From: Stigmatella erecta
Lineage (GTDB): Bacteria; Myxococcota; Myxococcia; Myxococcales; Myxococcaceae
DNA: 64,000 nucleotides
NCBI RefSeq assembly: GCF_900111745.1
Contig: NZ_FOIJ01000009.1
Location: 359,647-423,646, forward strand
Direction of reading: 5' to 3'
Shown here: positions 8,348-16,041 of the stretch, piece by piece
Position numbering within the stretch: position 1 is the stretch's first letter
Layout: every line of letters begins with the position of its first letter
Made by a program: the position numbers and the translations under genes
The notes under the pieces: model-generated
Told to the model about the DNA's origin: nothing
The model's database searches: none
What the model saw: only the letters and a program-made list of their open reading frames with translations

Positions 8348-8429
8348 AGAACCTGTTCTGGTGGGAGGCTGATCTGCATCTCCGTTCGCGGAACAACCTG
8401 CCAAAAATGAGCCCACCAGAACAGATTCT
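8348..8429. promoter_or_regulatory. Paired palindromic operator-like sites between divergent genes
   Basis: Two 18-bp arms, 8348-8365 (AGAACCTGTTCTGGTGGG) and 8412-8429 (its reverse complement with one mismatch), face each other across 46 bp. Each arm contains a smaller palindrome, AGAAC-CT-GTTCT on the left and a one-mismatch version on the right. The arrangement suits a dimeric regulator acting on both the exporter and kinase promoters, or a long hairpin. The regulator is not identified. Confidence 0.5.
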
Positions 8430-8454
8430 TCGTCCTTCCGGTGGAGCATACCCC

Positions 8455-9867
8455 ATGGGTAGGATGGAGGAAGGCCTCCCTGGCCGCCTTTCCTGGAGGT
8501 CTACCGTGGACGAGCTGAGCCCCGAGGCGCTCCCGGACGGGACCCGGTTGGGCCCCTGGCAGGTGGAAGGCCGCGCGGGGTACGGCACGTATGGCGCGGT
8601 CTACCGGGTGCGCCGGACGCGGCGGATCTTTCCCCCGCTCGTGGCCCTCAAGCTGGCGCGCTACCCGAATGACTTGCGGTTCGAGCGCGAGGCGGAGCTG
8701 CTCACGCGGATCCGGCATCCCCACGTTCCGCGCCTCTTGGGACAGGGAACCTGGAAAGGAGGCCTTCACGGCGACACGCACCCCTATGTGGTGATGCAGT
8801 GGGTGGAGGGCCTCCGGCTGTATGACTGGGGCCAGGAGCGCTCCCTCACGTCACGCCAGGTGCTGAGGCTGCTGGCGCAGGTGGCACGCGCGTTGGAGGC
8901 CACCCACGCCCGCCAAGGGCTCCACCGGGACGTGAAGGGCGACAACATTTTGGTGAGTCCCGAGGGGACGGCCTTCCTCATGGACTTCGGGTGCGGCACC
9001 TGGGAAGGGGCTCCGCCGCTCACCGAGGGGCTGCTGGCCCCCGGCACGAAGCTCTACCGCAGTCCCGAGGCCCTGAGCTTTCACTGGGACCACCGCCACG
9101 AATCCCATGTCCACTACCGCGCTACGCCCGCGGATGACGTGTACGCCTTGGGGGTGGCGGCCTATCGCTTGTGCACGGGAATCTACCCACCCCTGGCGAC
9201 GGCCCCATCGATCGTAGGCGATGATGCACGGGACACCCTGGAGGTGATGATGCCTCCTGGTCAGCTCAAGCCGCTCGCGCCTTCGTTGGAATCGCTCATC
9301 CTCCGCATGCTTTCCGAGAACGCACAGGACCGAGGCAGCGCTGGTGAACTGGCCGCCGCTTTGGAGGCCGCAGCAACGGCTGCTGGGCCAGAAGCCGATG
9401 TGCCGATGCGTCCGAGCGATTTGCGCAGGGGCTCTGGGGGTGTCAATCGGCCCGTCTCCGAACGTCGTGGCGGGTGTCTTGGTCCCATGGTGCTGATGCC
9501 CTTGGCGGCTTGGCTCATCATCCTGCTCGCTGGGAACTTGAACCTGGCGGCGCTGGTAGAGCCTCCCTCTCAGACAGAAGATGGGGGCACCACAGGCGTG
9601 GCCGACGCAGCCGTGGAGGATCTCCAGGCGTCCAGCGTGTCGCGAGAAAATGGTCCGGATGGACTGGCGCTTGAGATGCCCAAGGAGCCCGTGCCCGGCC
9701 AACGCCGACCGCCGTGTGGCCGCTTCCAAAGTAAAATTCAGGGAGGTTGCTGGTTAGGGATTCTTCATGCCTCCCCGCCTTGCGGAGAGAGCTATTATGA
9801 ATGGAAAGGCGCCTGTTATTTCCCTGCACCTGCGCCTCCAAGGCCTAACACCTCGGAGCAGCAGTAG
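8455..9867 (+). CDS. Transmembrane Ser/Thr protein kinase with Cys-rich C-terminal tail
   Basis: A 470-residue Hanks-type kinase. The glycine-rich loop lies at ~39-49 (GRAGYGTYGAV), the ATP lysine is K66 in VALKLAR, and E79 follows in FEREAELL. The catalytic loop is HRDVKGDN (D159, N164) and the metal-binding DFG is at D177, so it should be active. One membrane helix at ~342-365 places the C-terminal ~100 residues outside the inner membrane. The tail is acidic/Pro-rich and ends in a small Cys-rich motif (CGRF, GGCW, PPCGESYYEWKGACY). The start at 8455 is chosen because GGAG lies ~10 nt upstream. It may be co-regulated with the divergent exporter. Confidence 0.9.
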   Translation: MGRMEEGLPGRLSWRSTVDELSPEALPDGTRLGPWQVEGRAGYGTYGAVYRVRRTRRIFPPLVALKLARYPNDLRFEREAELLTRIRHPHVPRLLGQGTWKGGLHGDTHPYVVMQWVEGLRLYDWGQERSLTSRQVLRLLAQVARALEATHARQGLHRDVKGDNILVSPEGTAFLMDFGCGTWEGAPPLTEGLLAPGTKLYRSPEALSFHWDHRHESHVHYRATPADDVYALGVAAYRLCTGIYPPLATAPSIVGDDARDTLEVMMPPGQLKPLAPSLESLILRMLSENAQDRGSAGELAAALEAAATAAGPEADVPMRPSDLRRGSGGVNRPVSERRGGCLGPMVLMPLAAWLIILLAGNLNLAALVEPPSQTEDGGTTGVADAAVEDLQASSVSRENGPDGLALEMPKEPVPGQRRPPCGRFQSKIQGGCWLGILHASPPCGESYYEWKGACYFPAPAPPRPNTSEQQ

Positions 9868-9904
9868 GGATCCTCTCAAGGATTTAAGATTCCCGGGTCC
9901 CTCC

Positions 9905-9927
9905 GGCGAGGAAATCCTGCGCGCTCT
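9905..9927 (-). repeat. Scar matching the 3' end of the Imm52-like genes
   Basis: This 23-bp stretch matches 21 of 23 bases at 11524-11546, the 3' end of the second Imm52-like gene (encoding ERAGLLR there; ERAGFPR here). The two copies are direct repeats that bracket the AT-rich DUF4238 gene. It looks like the residue of a deleted immunity gene or a recombination junction. Confidence 0.5.
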
Positions 9928-9939
9928 CTAAACCATTCT

Positions 9940-9967
9940 CTCATTCACGAGTGTTTGTGAAAATGAG
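9940..9967. terminator. Possible bidirectional hairpin between convergent genes
   Basis: CTCATTCAC at 9940-9948 pairs with GTGAAAATGAG at 9957-9967 with a two-base bulge, in AT-richer DNA between the convergent kinase and DUF4238 genes. There is no strong T-run, so termination is only probable. Confidence 0.35.
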
Positions 9968-9996
9968 GGTAAGCAACAGGAGACGGTTTCGTGTCG

Positions 9997-10899
9997 TCAC
10001 AGAAGCTCACGTGTGCGCGCATACACCTGCTCAAGGGCAACGCGGCGAATGACCTCATTGTATCTGAGAACCTCTGCTTCGGTTGCAACACGGATTAAGG
10101 GTGCGCTACGCCGCTCCTCCTCAACAAGCAAAACGGCGCGATTCGGCGATACGGGATAATACAGCTCATGGGAATTTGGGATATTGTCCAGCGAATAGGT
10201 TTCGACTGCCTCTGCATTAAATGTTGGCTGATCACCTGTGATGAACTCAAGTGTCCCGCTGGTCTCAAGCAGAACCAAAGAACAATGGTGATAGATCCCA
10301 CTGGCAAGCCTCTCTGTTTCTAGAAGTCGAGAAATAGGCCAAGTCCTGTCCACCGAGTAGCCTATCCGCTGCGCTTGCGGCTCAAGAAAATTTTTGAGCT
10401 TTTCTTGAATTCTTTTTGTGCGAAGATACTGGGTTGCATAGAATAAAATAAATTTTCTCCATTCTTTGTCATTGCCAGCCCATGTAATATCTCCAGCTAC
10501 GAGAGCATTAACAAAAGGCATCCCTTGATGTTCAATCCGGCCCTGATACTTCTCTTCCGAGTTATGGATAAACGCCTCCAGTTCTTCTAATCTGCTTATG
10601 TCGCGCCACTGCTTTGCCTGCTCGTTTAACGCAAACATCTCGTCTCGAAGCGCAATCTCCTGTTCAATAAATTCAACCAAGTCCGGTCTTTTTGTAGATG
10701 CAGCATCCATTCTCAAGAATTGCTTGTCTGCATTGGTGAGCGGCTGTGGAGAGTAAAAATCTCGCTCCTGCCCAATATTCATCAGGCCGGTGTTAAATGT
10801 AGCAGATCCTCGGCGACACCATACGCTTCCGTCAGTGGCCCACGCCTCCAGATATTTCCTCCAAACATAGTGCTGTTTCCTTACCTTCGTCTCGCCCAT
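9997..10899 (-). CDS. DUF4238-domain protein, AT-rich and probably acquired
   Basis: A 300-residue protein with the DUF4238 signature: KQHYVWRKYLEAWA at the N-terminus, RKFILFYATQYLRTKR in the middle and LEFITGDQPTFN followed by YYPVSPNRAVLL near the end. DUF4238 proteins have no confirmed function but are common in accessory islands. Base composition is clearly lower in G+C than all neighbours, with runs such as aaaataaatttt near 10450. It stands alone between short direct repeats related to the nearby immunity genes. This suggests recent transfer. A phage-defence or toxin-related role is only a guess from the type of neighbourhood. Confidence 0.8.
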   Translation of the reverse strand: MGETKVRKQHYVWRKYLEAWATDGSVWCRRGSATFNTGLMNIGQERDFYSPQPLTNADKQFLRMDAASTKRPDLVEFIEQEIALRDEMFALNEQAKQWRDISRLEELEAFIHNSEEKYQGRIEHQGMPFVNALVAGDITWAGNDKEWRKFILFYATQYLRTKRIQEKLKNFLEPQAQRIGYSVDRTWPISRLLETERLASGIYHHCSLVLLETSGTLEFITGDQPTFNAEAVETYSLDNIPNSHELYYPVSPNRAVLLVEEERRSAPLIRVATEAEVLRYNEVIRRVALEQVYARTRELL

Positions 10900-11512
10900 T
10901 TGACTATCTCCTCAGTAGTGCAATTAATGGTAGGTGGCAGCGAACCATCGACTTCATGAGTATAGCTTAGTTCGAGTTTTGCACTTTTTGGACGGCATCA
11001 TGGCAGGCAACAACGGAACGTGGCCTTGAGGGTTTGCTCACCCTGGGCCGGTGCCCGTGCAGAACAGTTTTCCGCCCTCTGGAGCTCCCGCAGAGGCCAG
11101 TTGGCCGTGTCACTGCACGAGCGGCCACTCCATACCTGCCAGGTAGCCAACTTGGGCTCGGACAGGGGCCTTGCGTAGGAGTTTCTGCGACCCTGGGGGA
11201 GGCATAGGTTCTCCAAAATCCCCCAAGGATCCATATGGGAACCACGCGCTCCCTCAGAGTGCCGTTCGTTTGGTTCCTCTCAACTGTGCGAGACTCGAAC
11301 TAAGCTCCAGTGCAGCAAGACTCGAACATGTGCGGCTTCTGAGGCTTGTAATTGAGCAGCCGCTTGCTTCTGCAGACTGTCGAATTTTGCTGATGCCTCG
11401 TATCGGCGATTGGCTCATGGGTGGGCAGAAACGGAGGTAGGAAAGTGTGGAGGGAACTGAGAGGCGCGCGGGCTTGGCATGCGCCAGATGGGGCGTGCGT
11501 GCTTGAGCTGTA
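10900..11512. other. Accessory spacer without a supported gene
   Basis: Coding-potential bias is weak in all frames. Short open frames exist on both strands (for example 10998-11234 minus and 11171-11440 plus) but their products match nothing recognisable and lack G/C third-position preference. The segment resembles degenerate DNA between the DUF4238 gene and the immunity genes. Confidence 0.5.
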
Positions 11513-12244
11513 TCAGCCTGCTTGGCGAAGCAATCCTGCGCGCTCTAGCAATTCACGAACGCGGCGGCCCAAGGCGATGTGCTCGGGATTGGAGGCTGAG
11601 AAGCGCTCAGGGGTGAGGATGATGACCATTCCCAAGGTGCCTACCGGTCGAATTTCGACGGGAGCGGGCAGAGGAGGAACGGTACCACGGCGGCGCGAGA
11701 TGTAGGTCACCCAGCCAACGCGCGTTTCATCCTCTTGTGTGGTGGGGATGAGGTTCAAGGTGAGGTTTGTACTGACCACTCCCCAGTCCGGGTCCCAAGC
11801 AGTGGCCATGCACTCAAGAACTTGAGCCAGGAGCGGAGTGTCTGCCATGTGTTCGGACAGCTCTCCCTCGGAGGGAGGCGTCATCAAGCACATGTTTTCC
11901 ACTGCGTCTGAGTCACCACCACAACGGATGTGCAGGCGGGTGGATTGGTTGTCAGGGGACTGATTCCAGATGCGGAAGCCAAAGCCAAGCTCTGGAATGG
12001 CGGATTTATTTGTCGTCGCCCGGTTCATTCCTTGTAACAGAAGGGTCTTCAAGGCTTCTGGAGCATCTGTTTGTACAGGGATTCCCTCTGGGTTCCTGCT
12101 GCTTTTGTCGGCGTGGTACCACTGGGTCCAGGACGGAGCCAACTGGTCCAGCATGCGAAGGAAGAGGCTTACACGCTGAGTGCATTCATCAAGGCTTTCG
12201 CGCCTTGATGGCCAGTAAGCGCCGACATAGCAAGAATCGAGCAT
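11513..12244 (-). CDS. Imm52-like immunity protein, copy 2
   Basis: A 243-residue cytosolic protein homologous along its length to the gene just upstream. Shared landmarks are (Y/H)VGAYW near residue 7, the ...IPELGF block, W(D/E)P(D/Q)WG, and an almost identical C-terminus IILTPERFSASNPEH...RVRELLERAGLLR. Imm52 proteins neutralise toxins of the Tox-REase-5 type. The ATG at 12244 aligns with the start of copy 1; a TTG 15 nt upstream is less likely. The central region differs strongly from copy 1, which would allow recognition of a different toxin. It is third in order after the toxin gene. Confidence 0.75.
   Translation of the reverse strand: MLDSCYVGAYWPSRRESLDECTQRVSLFLRMLDQLAPSWTQWYHADKSSRNPEGIPVQTDAPEALKTLLLQGMNRATTNKSAIPELGFGFRIWNQSPDNQSTRLHIRCGGDSDAVENMCLMTPPSEGELSEHMADTPLLAQVLECMATAWDPDWGVVSTNLTLNLIPTTQEDETRVGWVTYISRRRGTVPPLPAPVEIRPVGTLGMVIILTPERFSASNPEHIALGRRVRELLERAGLLRQAG
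11556..11625 (-). repeat. Near-identical 3' segment shared by the two immunity genes (copy A)
   Basis: This stretch matches 12335-12404 at 68 of 70 bases, while the upstream halves of the two genes are diverged. Similarity also continues past the 3' end into the short flank (agctgtatcag). It indicates tandem duplication with a conserved or gene-converted 3' end. Confidence 0.7.
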
Positions 12245-12291
12245 AGGGCGGGCCTTCAATTTGTAGATTGGATGAAGGCTTTCTAGCTGTA

Positions 12292-13020
12292 TCAGCTTGC
12301 TCTGCGAAGCAGGCCTGCGCGTTCCAGCAGTTCGCGAACGCGGCGGCCCAGGGCGATGTGCTCGGGATTGGAGGCCGAGAAGCGCTCAGGGGTGAGGATG
12401 ATGAGCGTTCCCAAGGAACCGACGGGCTGGATGCTGACGGGAGCAGGCAATGGAGGAACGGTGCCCTGTTCGCGTGCAAAATAGGTTATCCATCCTATGT
12501 CCACTTCGCTTGTGTCAGGATTGAGGGTGTCGCGCGTGTCTTGGGTTGCCACCAATCCCCATTGAGGCTCCCAGGCTGTGATCATGCTCTCCATCACATG
12601 GCGCAACGTGGGAAAGGCTAACATCCGTTCCACAGCCTCTCCCTCGATGGGAAGATAGAGCAGGCACAGGTTGCTGACTTGCTCCGAGTAGCAACCGCAG
12701 CCCAAGTTGAGGCGGGTAGAACGTCCATCCGGACGTTGATTCCATGCATGCAGCCGGAATCCGAGTTCAGGTATGACCTTTTTGCCTAGGTCCGTTCGAT
12801 TTCTGCCTTGGAGCAGCCTCTTCTCCAGAACCTCACGGTCGTTCCACGGGAGGGATGTGCCAGGTGAGCTGCGGGTGGCACGCCCCTCCGTGTACCATTG
12901 ATGAAGAGAGACGTCGCACTTTGTCAGCAGGTGAAGGAAAAGTTCTAGACGGCGTGCGCATTCAGAGGCCGTTTCCGGCCGTTTCTTCCAATACGCGCCT
13001 ACGTGATACTTCTCCAACAT
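12292..13020 (-). CDS. Imm52-like immunity protein, copy 1
   Basis: A 242-residue protein, likely the cognate antidote of the toxin whose stop lies 13 nt upstream. It begins MLEKYHVGAYW and carries the same C-terminal block as copy 2 (LTPERFSASNPEHIALGRR). Loop regions around residues 85-170 differ from copy 2. GAGGAG lies upstream of the ATG. No signal peptide is present, so it acts in the cytosol, where a transferred nuclease would strike. Confidence 0.78.
   Translation of the reverse strand: MLEKYHVGAYWKKRPETASECARRLELFLHLLTKCDVSLHQWYTEGRATRSSPGTSLPWNDREVLEKRLLQGRNRTDLGKKVIPELGFRLHAWNQRPDGRSTRLNLGCGCYSEQVSNLCLLYLPIEGEAVERMLAFPTLRHVMESMITAWEPQWGLVATQDTRDTLNPDTSEVDIGWITYFAREQGTVPPLPAPVSIQPVGSLGTLIILTPERFSASNPEHIALGRRVRELLERAGLLRRAS
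12335..12404 (-). repeat. Near-identical 3' segment shared by the two immunity genes (copy B)
   Basis: Partner of 11556-11625, with 68 of 70 bases identical. See that entry for interpretation. Confidence 0.7.
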
Positions 13021-13033
13021 GTGGCCTGACTCC

Positions 13034-14428
13034 TCAATGCTTGGGTGGGGTGTACACCACTTCGATGTTGAAGAGTTTCTCGCTCTTGAACTGCTGGCGT
13101 AGCAGGGTGGCTACACCTTGTTCAGCGACGTGCCATTGCACCACGAGACCCTTGGCTGTTTGCGACTGCCGGTATGCTTGTTCGATCAGTTGTTTGAAAC
13201 TCCCAGAAGCCTCAAACCAGTAATAGGGCTGTCCGTCCTTGTCGAAGAACTGGCGATAGTTTTCAGCCTTGGCCTCCAGCAGGACGCCGTTCTGGAAGCC
13301 GTCGTATTCCACCTCGCCGATGTAATACACCTCATCGGCGGAGCGGCCGGAGATCTGCTCTTGGTAGCGCCGGGCCTGCGGTGAGCCGGAGAACTTGCGG
13401 CGGCGCCACTGGCCTGGCTCCTGGGCTGGGGTGGCGGTGCTTCGCGTGCGTGGTGGCTTGGCCGGAGCCATGAGCACGTAGACCGAGCTCGCGCCCGAGC
13501 CGAGTGCAGTCACGCGAGTGCCAGCCGGGAGGGCGGCCTGAGCGAGGGTGAGCGAGCCCTGGGCGGACAGCGAGAGCACTGGGAGCCTGGGCCCCAGCTT
13601 GCCAAGGCGGGCCGCAGTGCCCGAGGCGGAGCCGTAGAACGTCAGCAGGTGTGTGGAGAGGCGTGCCGCCTCTCGCACCTGCTCCTGGAGGGGGAGGGCG
13701 CTGTAGCGGGCGAAGTACTCGGGCGAGGAGGCCACGAGCGCCGCCACGGCGGAGGGCAGCTGTGCCAGGCCCTCCAGGCTGCGGATGGGGTGGAGGACCA
13801 AGTGACCCAAGGCCAGGACCATCTCCGCCAGGGCATCCTCGGCTCCATCGAGCGCGGCGTTGAAGACATCGTGCTCCAGGCCCAGCTCGCCCAGGGGGAG
13901 TCCGTTGGCCGCTTGGAGCGAGGGGGCTGGGGTGAAGAAGACGCCGCCCTTGTCGAGGTAGAAGGCGCCGACTTCGAAGGCGCCTGCCATGAGGCGGCCG
14001 TCGCGCAGCTCCACGGTGCCCATGCGTTGCAAGGCCCTGCCGGACAGGGCGGAGGCGAGGTAGCCATCCGGCCGCATCACGACGAGGGACTGGAAGGGGC
14101 GCAGACGCCGCAGGCACTCCGCGTAGGGGACGGCCTCGCGCGTGGGCAGCAGTGGATGCAGGACGGTGTGGAGGGTGCGGCGAGGCGCGAAGCGGGCGAG
14201 CGTGGGCTTGGCGCGCGTCAGCGCGTCCCACAGCGCCCGTGAGTCTTCGGGCTCCAGTGATTCACCGGGGGGATGCCAATCGTCCTCCTCCAGGCCCGAA
14301 GCGTGCTGAAGGGTGAGGAAGGCATCAGCCGGGGTGTGCTTGCCCGTGGTGTGACCCGTGGCACACCCTGACAACGCCATCCCCAGAACAAGAAGGATGG
14401 CGCCGGCCATGAGGCTCTTCGGGCGCAT
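13034..14428 (-). CDS. Lipoprotein toxin with C-terminal Tox-REase-5-like nuclease domain
   Basis: A 464-residue lipoprotein (lipobox ALSGC, Cys22). Residues ~25-330 are a helix-rich delivery region with no recognised domain. A Pro/Thr-rich linker near 315-340 leads to the C-terminal ~125 residues. These start QWRRRKFSG and contain EVEYDGFQNGVLLEAKA, where D376, E385 and K387 form a PD-(D/E)xK restriction-endonuclease-like core, matching Tox-REase-5. Two Imm52-like genes follow, the usual partners. The layout (lipoprotein plus toxin tip plus immunity) resembles SitA toxins that myxobacteria exchange through outer-membrane fusion, but SitA membership is not shown. It starts 12 nt after the last ccm gene, with no strong ribosome site. 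Confidence 0.8.
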   Translation of the reverse strand: MRPKSLMAGAILLVLGMALSGCATGHTTGKHTPADAFLTLQHASGLEEDDWHPPGESLEPEDSRALWDALTRAKPTLARFAPRRTLHTVLHPLLPTREAVPYAECLRRLRPFQSLVVMRPDGYLASALSGRALQRMGTVELRDGRLMAGAFEVGAFYLDKGGVFFTPAPSLQAANGLPLGELGLEHDVFNAALDGAEDALAEMVLALGHLVLHPIRSLEGLAQLPSAVAALVASSPEYFARYSALPLQEQVREAARLSTHLLTFYGSASGTAARLGKLGPRLPVLSLSAQGSLTLAQAALPAGTRVTALGSGASSVYVLMAPAKPPRTRSTATPAQEPGQWRRRKFSGSPQARRYQEQISGRSADEVYYIGEVEYDGFQNGVLLEAKAENYRQFFDKDGQPYYWFEASGSFKQLIEQAYRQSQTAKGLVVQWHVAEQGVATLLRQQFKSEKLFNIEVVYTPPKH

Positions 14429-14440
14429 CGAGCTGGGGGC

Positions 14441-15418
14441 TCAGGGCCTCGGGCCGACTTCCTGGCGGAGCTGCGCGATGGCGGCTTCCAGTTGCGGCGG
14501 CTGCATGTTGCGCGGCACTTCCACCGAGAAGCGCTCGAAGTAGTTCAGCGCCTTCGTCTTGCTGCCCGTCTGCATCGAGATGAAGCCCAGGAAGAGCAGT
14601 GCCTCCTGCGCGCCCGGGTAGGTGTCCGCCAGCGTCAGCAGCTCCGCCTCGGCGCCCTCCGTGTCTCCCCGGATGGCCCGCAGCACGCCCCGGTGTACCC
14701 GGGACTCGACGTGGAACGGATCGATGGCGAGCGCCTGGTTCGTGAGGCGCTCGGCCTCCTCGGATCGCTGGCGCCGGATGAACTCGTGCGCCACCAGCGA
14801 CGAGGACTCCAGATCGTTCGGGTTCGTGCGCAGGCGCTCCTGCGCCTCGGCGAGCGCCTGGTCTTCCTGCGGCATGCCCCCCGCCGGAGGCTGCGGGGCC
14901 CCGGACTCGTTGGGCGGAAGCCGTCCCGTGGCCTCCATGCCGTCGTCGCGCGGGCGCTGCTCCGACACCAGCAGGTAGCCCAGGCCTCCGAAGAAGACGA
15001 CGATGCCCGCGCCCCACAGCGCCCCCACGAGCTGGGGATTCCGCCCCGTGAAGCCCGTGGGCGCCGCCGCCGGGGCAGGCGCCGTCTCCGCCGCGCCCGG
15101 AGTGCCCGAGGGGTTCGCCTTGCTCAGGCGGTACTCGTCCCGCGCCCGCAGGGCCGCCGCCGCCTCGCGCTCCAGCCGGCCCTTCTCCGCGGCGAACTGC
15201 TCGGGCGCCAGGTGGTGCTTCTCCGCCACCAGCTCCTTGAGTTGCTCGATGAGCGACTGTGCCCGCCGGTCGAGATCGTCCTGCTTGCCGTCCCTCAGGG
15301 GCTCGGGCGCGCCCTTCCCGCCCTTGCTCCGTTGAATCAACAGGTAGGTGATGCCGCACAGGAGCGACAGGCCCAGGGCGATGATGCCCGGCCACCAGTT
15401 GGTCGTCTGTGGTGTCAT
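14441..15418 (-). CDS. CcmI-like TPR protein of cytochrome c maturation
   Basis: A 325-residue protein. An N-terminal membrane helix (WWPGIIALGLSLLCGITYLLI) is followed by a coiled region (~45-110), a second helix (LVGALWGAGIVVFFGGLGYLLV) and TPR units from ~200 (ALAEAQERLRTNPND, AERLTNQALAIDPFHVES, ...ALNYFERF). CcmI presents apocytochrome c to the heme ligation complex. The ATG overlaps the CcmH stop (ATGA), showing translational coupling. The soluble TPR part is periplasmic if the topology follows CcmI. Confidence 0.75.
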   Translation of the reverse strand: MTPQTTNWWPGIIALGLSLLCGITYLLIQRSKGGKGAPEPLRDGKQDDLDRRAQSLIEQLKELVAEKHHLAPEQFAAEKGRLEREAAAALRARDEYRLSKANPSGTPGAAETAPAPAAAPTGFTGRNPQLVGALWGAGIVVFFGGLGYLLVSEQRPRDDGMEATGRLPPNESGAPQPPAGGMPQEDQALAEAQERLRTNPNDLESSSLVAHEFIRRQRSEEAERLTNQALAIDPFHVESRVHRGVLRAIRGDTEGAEAELLTLADTYPGAQEALLFLGFISMQTGSKTKALNYFERFSVEVPRNMQPPQLEAAIAQLRQEVGPRP

Positions 15419-15918
15419 TGCTCCATCTCCCGGCGGACGGCCTGCAGGTAGGGGTCCTCCGCCTCGGCGGCCGTCGTCGCCGGAGGCTCGGGGGCAGGGG
15501 AGGGCGCGGCGCTGGCGTTCGTGGCCGCGGCGGACCCTCCCACCTGTCTCAGAATCACGAAGATGCCGCCCAGGACGAGCAGCAGCGGGCCCAGCCACAC
15601 CAGCCAGTTGAAGCCCTCCGCCTTGGGCTCCAGCAGGGCCCACTCCCCGTAGCGCGCCACGAAGAAGTCGCGGACCTCCTGGTCCGAGCGGCCCTCGGCG
15701 ACGAGCTCCCGCACCTTGTCGAGCTGCGCCCGCGCCGCCGAGGACGAGCTGTCCGCGATGGACAGCCCCTGGCACATGGGGCAGCGCAGCTCCTTGCCGA
15801 GCTTCTGCACCCGGGCTTCCAGGGGCGCCTCCAGGGGGGCGCTTCCCGCCTGCTGGGGAGCGAATTGGCCGGCCGCAAGTCCGGCGATGAGGGTCAGCGA
15901 GAGGAGGGTGACGTTCAT
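15415..15918 (-). CDS. ccmH: Cytochrome c maturation protein CcmH
   Basis: A 167-residue membrane-anchored thiol reductase with a signal peptide. The defining RCPMCQ (CXXC) motif is followed by the SIADSSSSAARAQLDKVRELVAEGRSDQEV helices. A conserved FVARYGEWALLEPKAEGFNWLVW block leads into one membrane helix. CcmH keeps the cysteines of apocytochrome c reduced before heme attachment. A Pro/Ala-rich tail follows. It is separated from the zinc-ribbon gene by 123 nt. Confidence 0.92.
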   Translation of the reverse strand: MNVTLLSLTLIAGLAAGQFAPQQAGSAPLEAPLEARVQKLGKELRCPMCQGLSIADSSSSAARAQLDKVRELVAEGRSDQEVRDFFVARYGEWALLEPKAEGFNWLVWLGPLLLVLGGIFVILRQVGGSAAATNASAAPSPAPEPPATTAAEAEDPYLQAVRREMEQ

Positions 15919-16041
15919 GGGGGGTACCCGGGCGCGGTCTACCTAGCGCCAAGGCGCAGTGTTGCACAGCGAAACCTTCCCCGGGGGAGGCCTCTTCCCG
16001 GCCGGCTTGCCAGGAGGGGAGGGGCCGGGGCCCCGCCGCTC

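Noticed and set aside
8348..8365. LexA box in the divergent promoter
   Set aside because: The half-site spacing (2 bp) does not fit the LexA consensus sequences known to me, and no SOS gene is adjacent.
10967..11245. Minus-strand frames as a gene
   Set aside because: Overlapping frames without codon bias, ribosome site or homologous motif.
11285..11330. GACTCGAAC motifs resembling tRNA T-arms
   Set aside because: No acceptor stem, anticodon arm or cloverleaf can be built around them.
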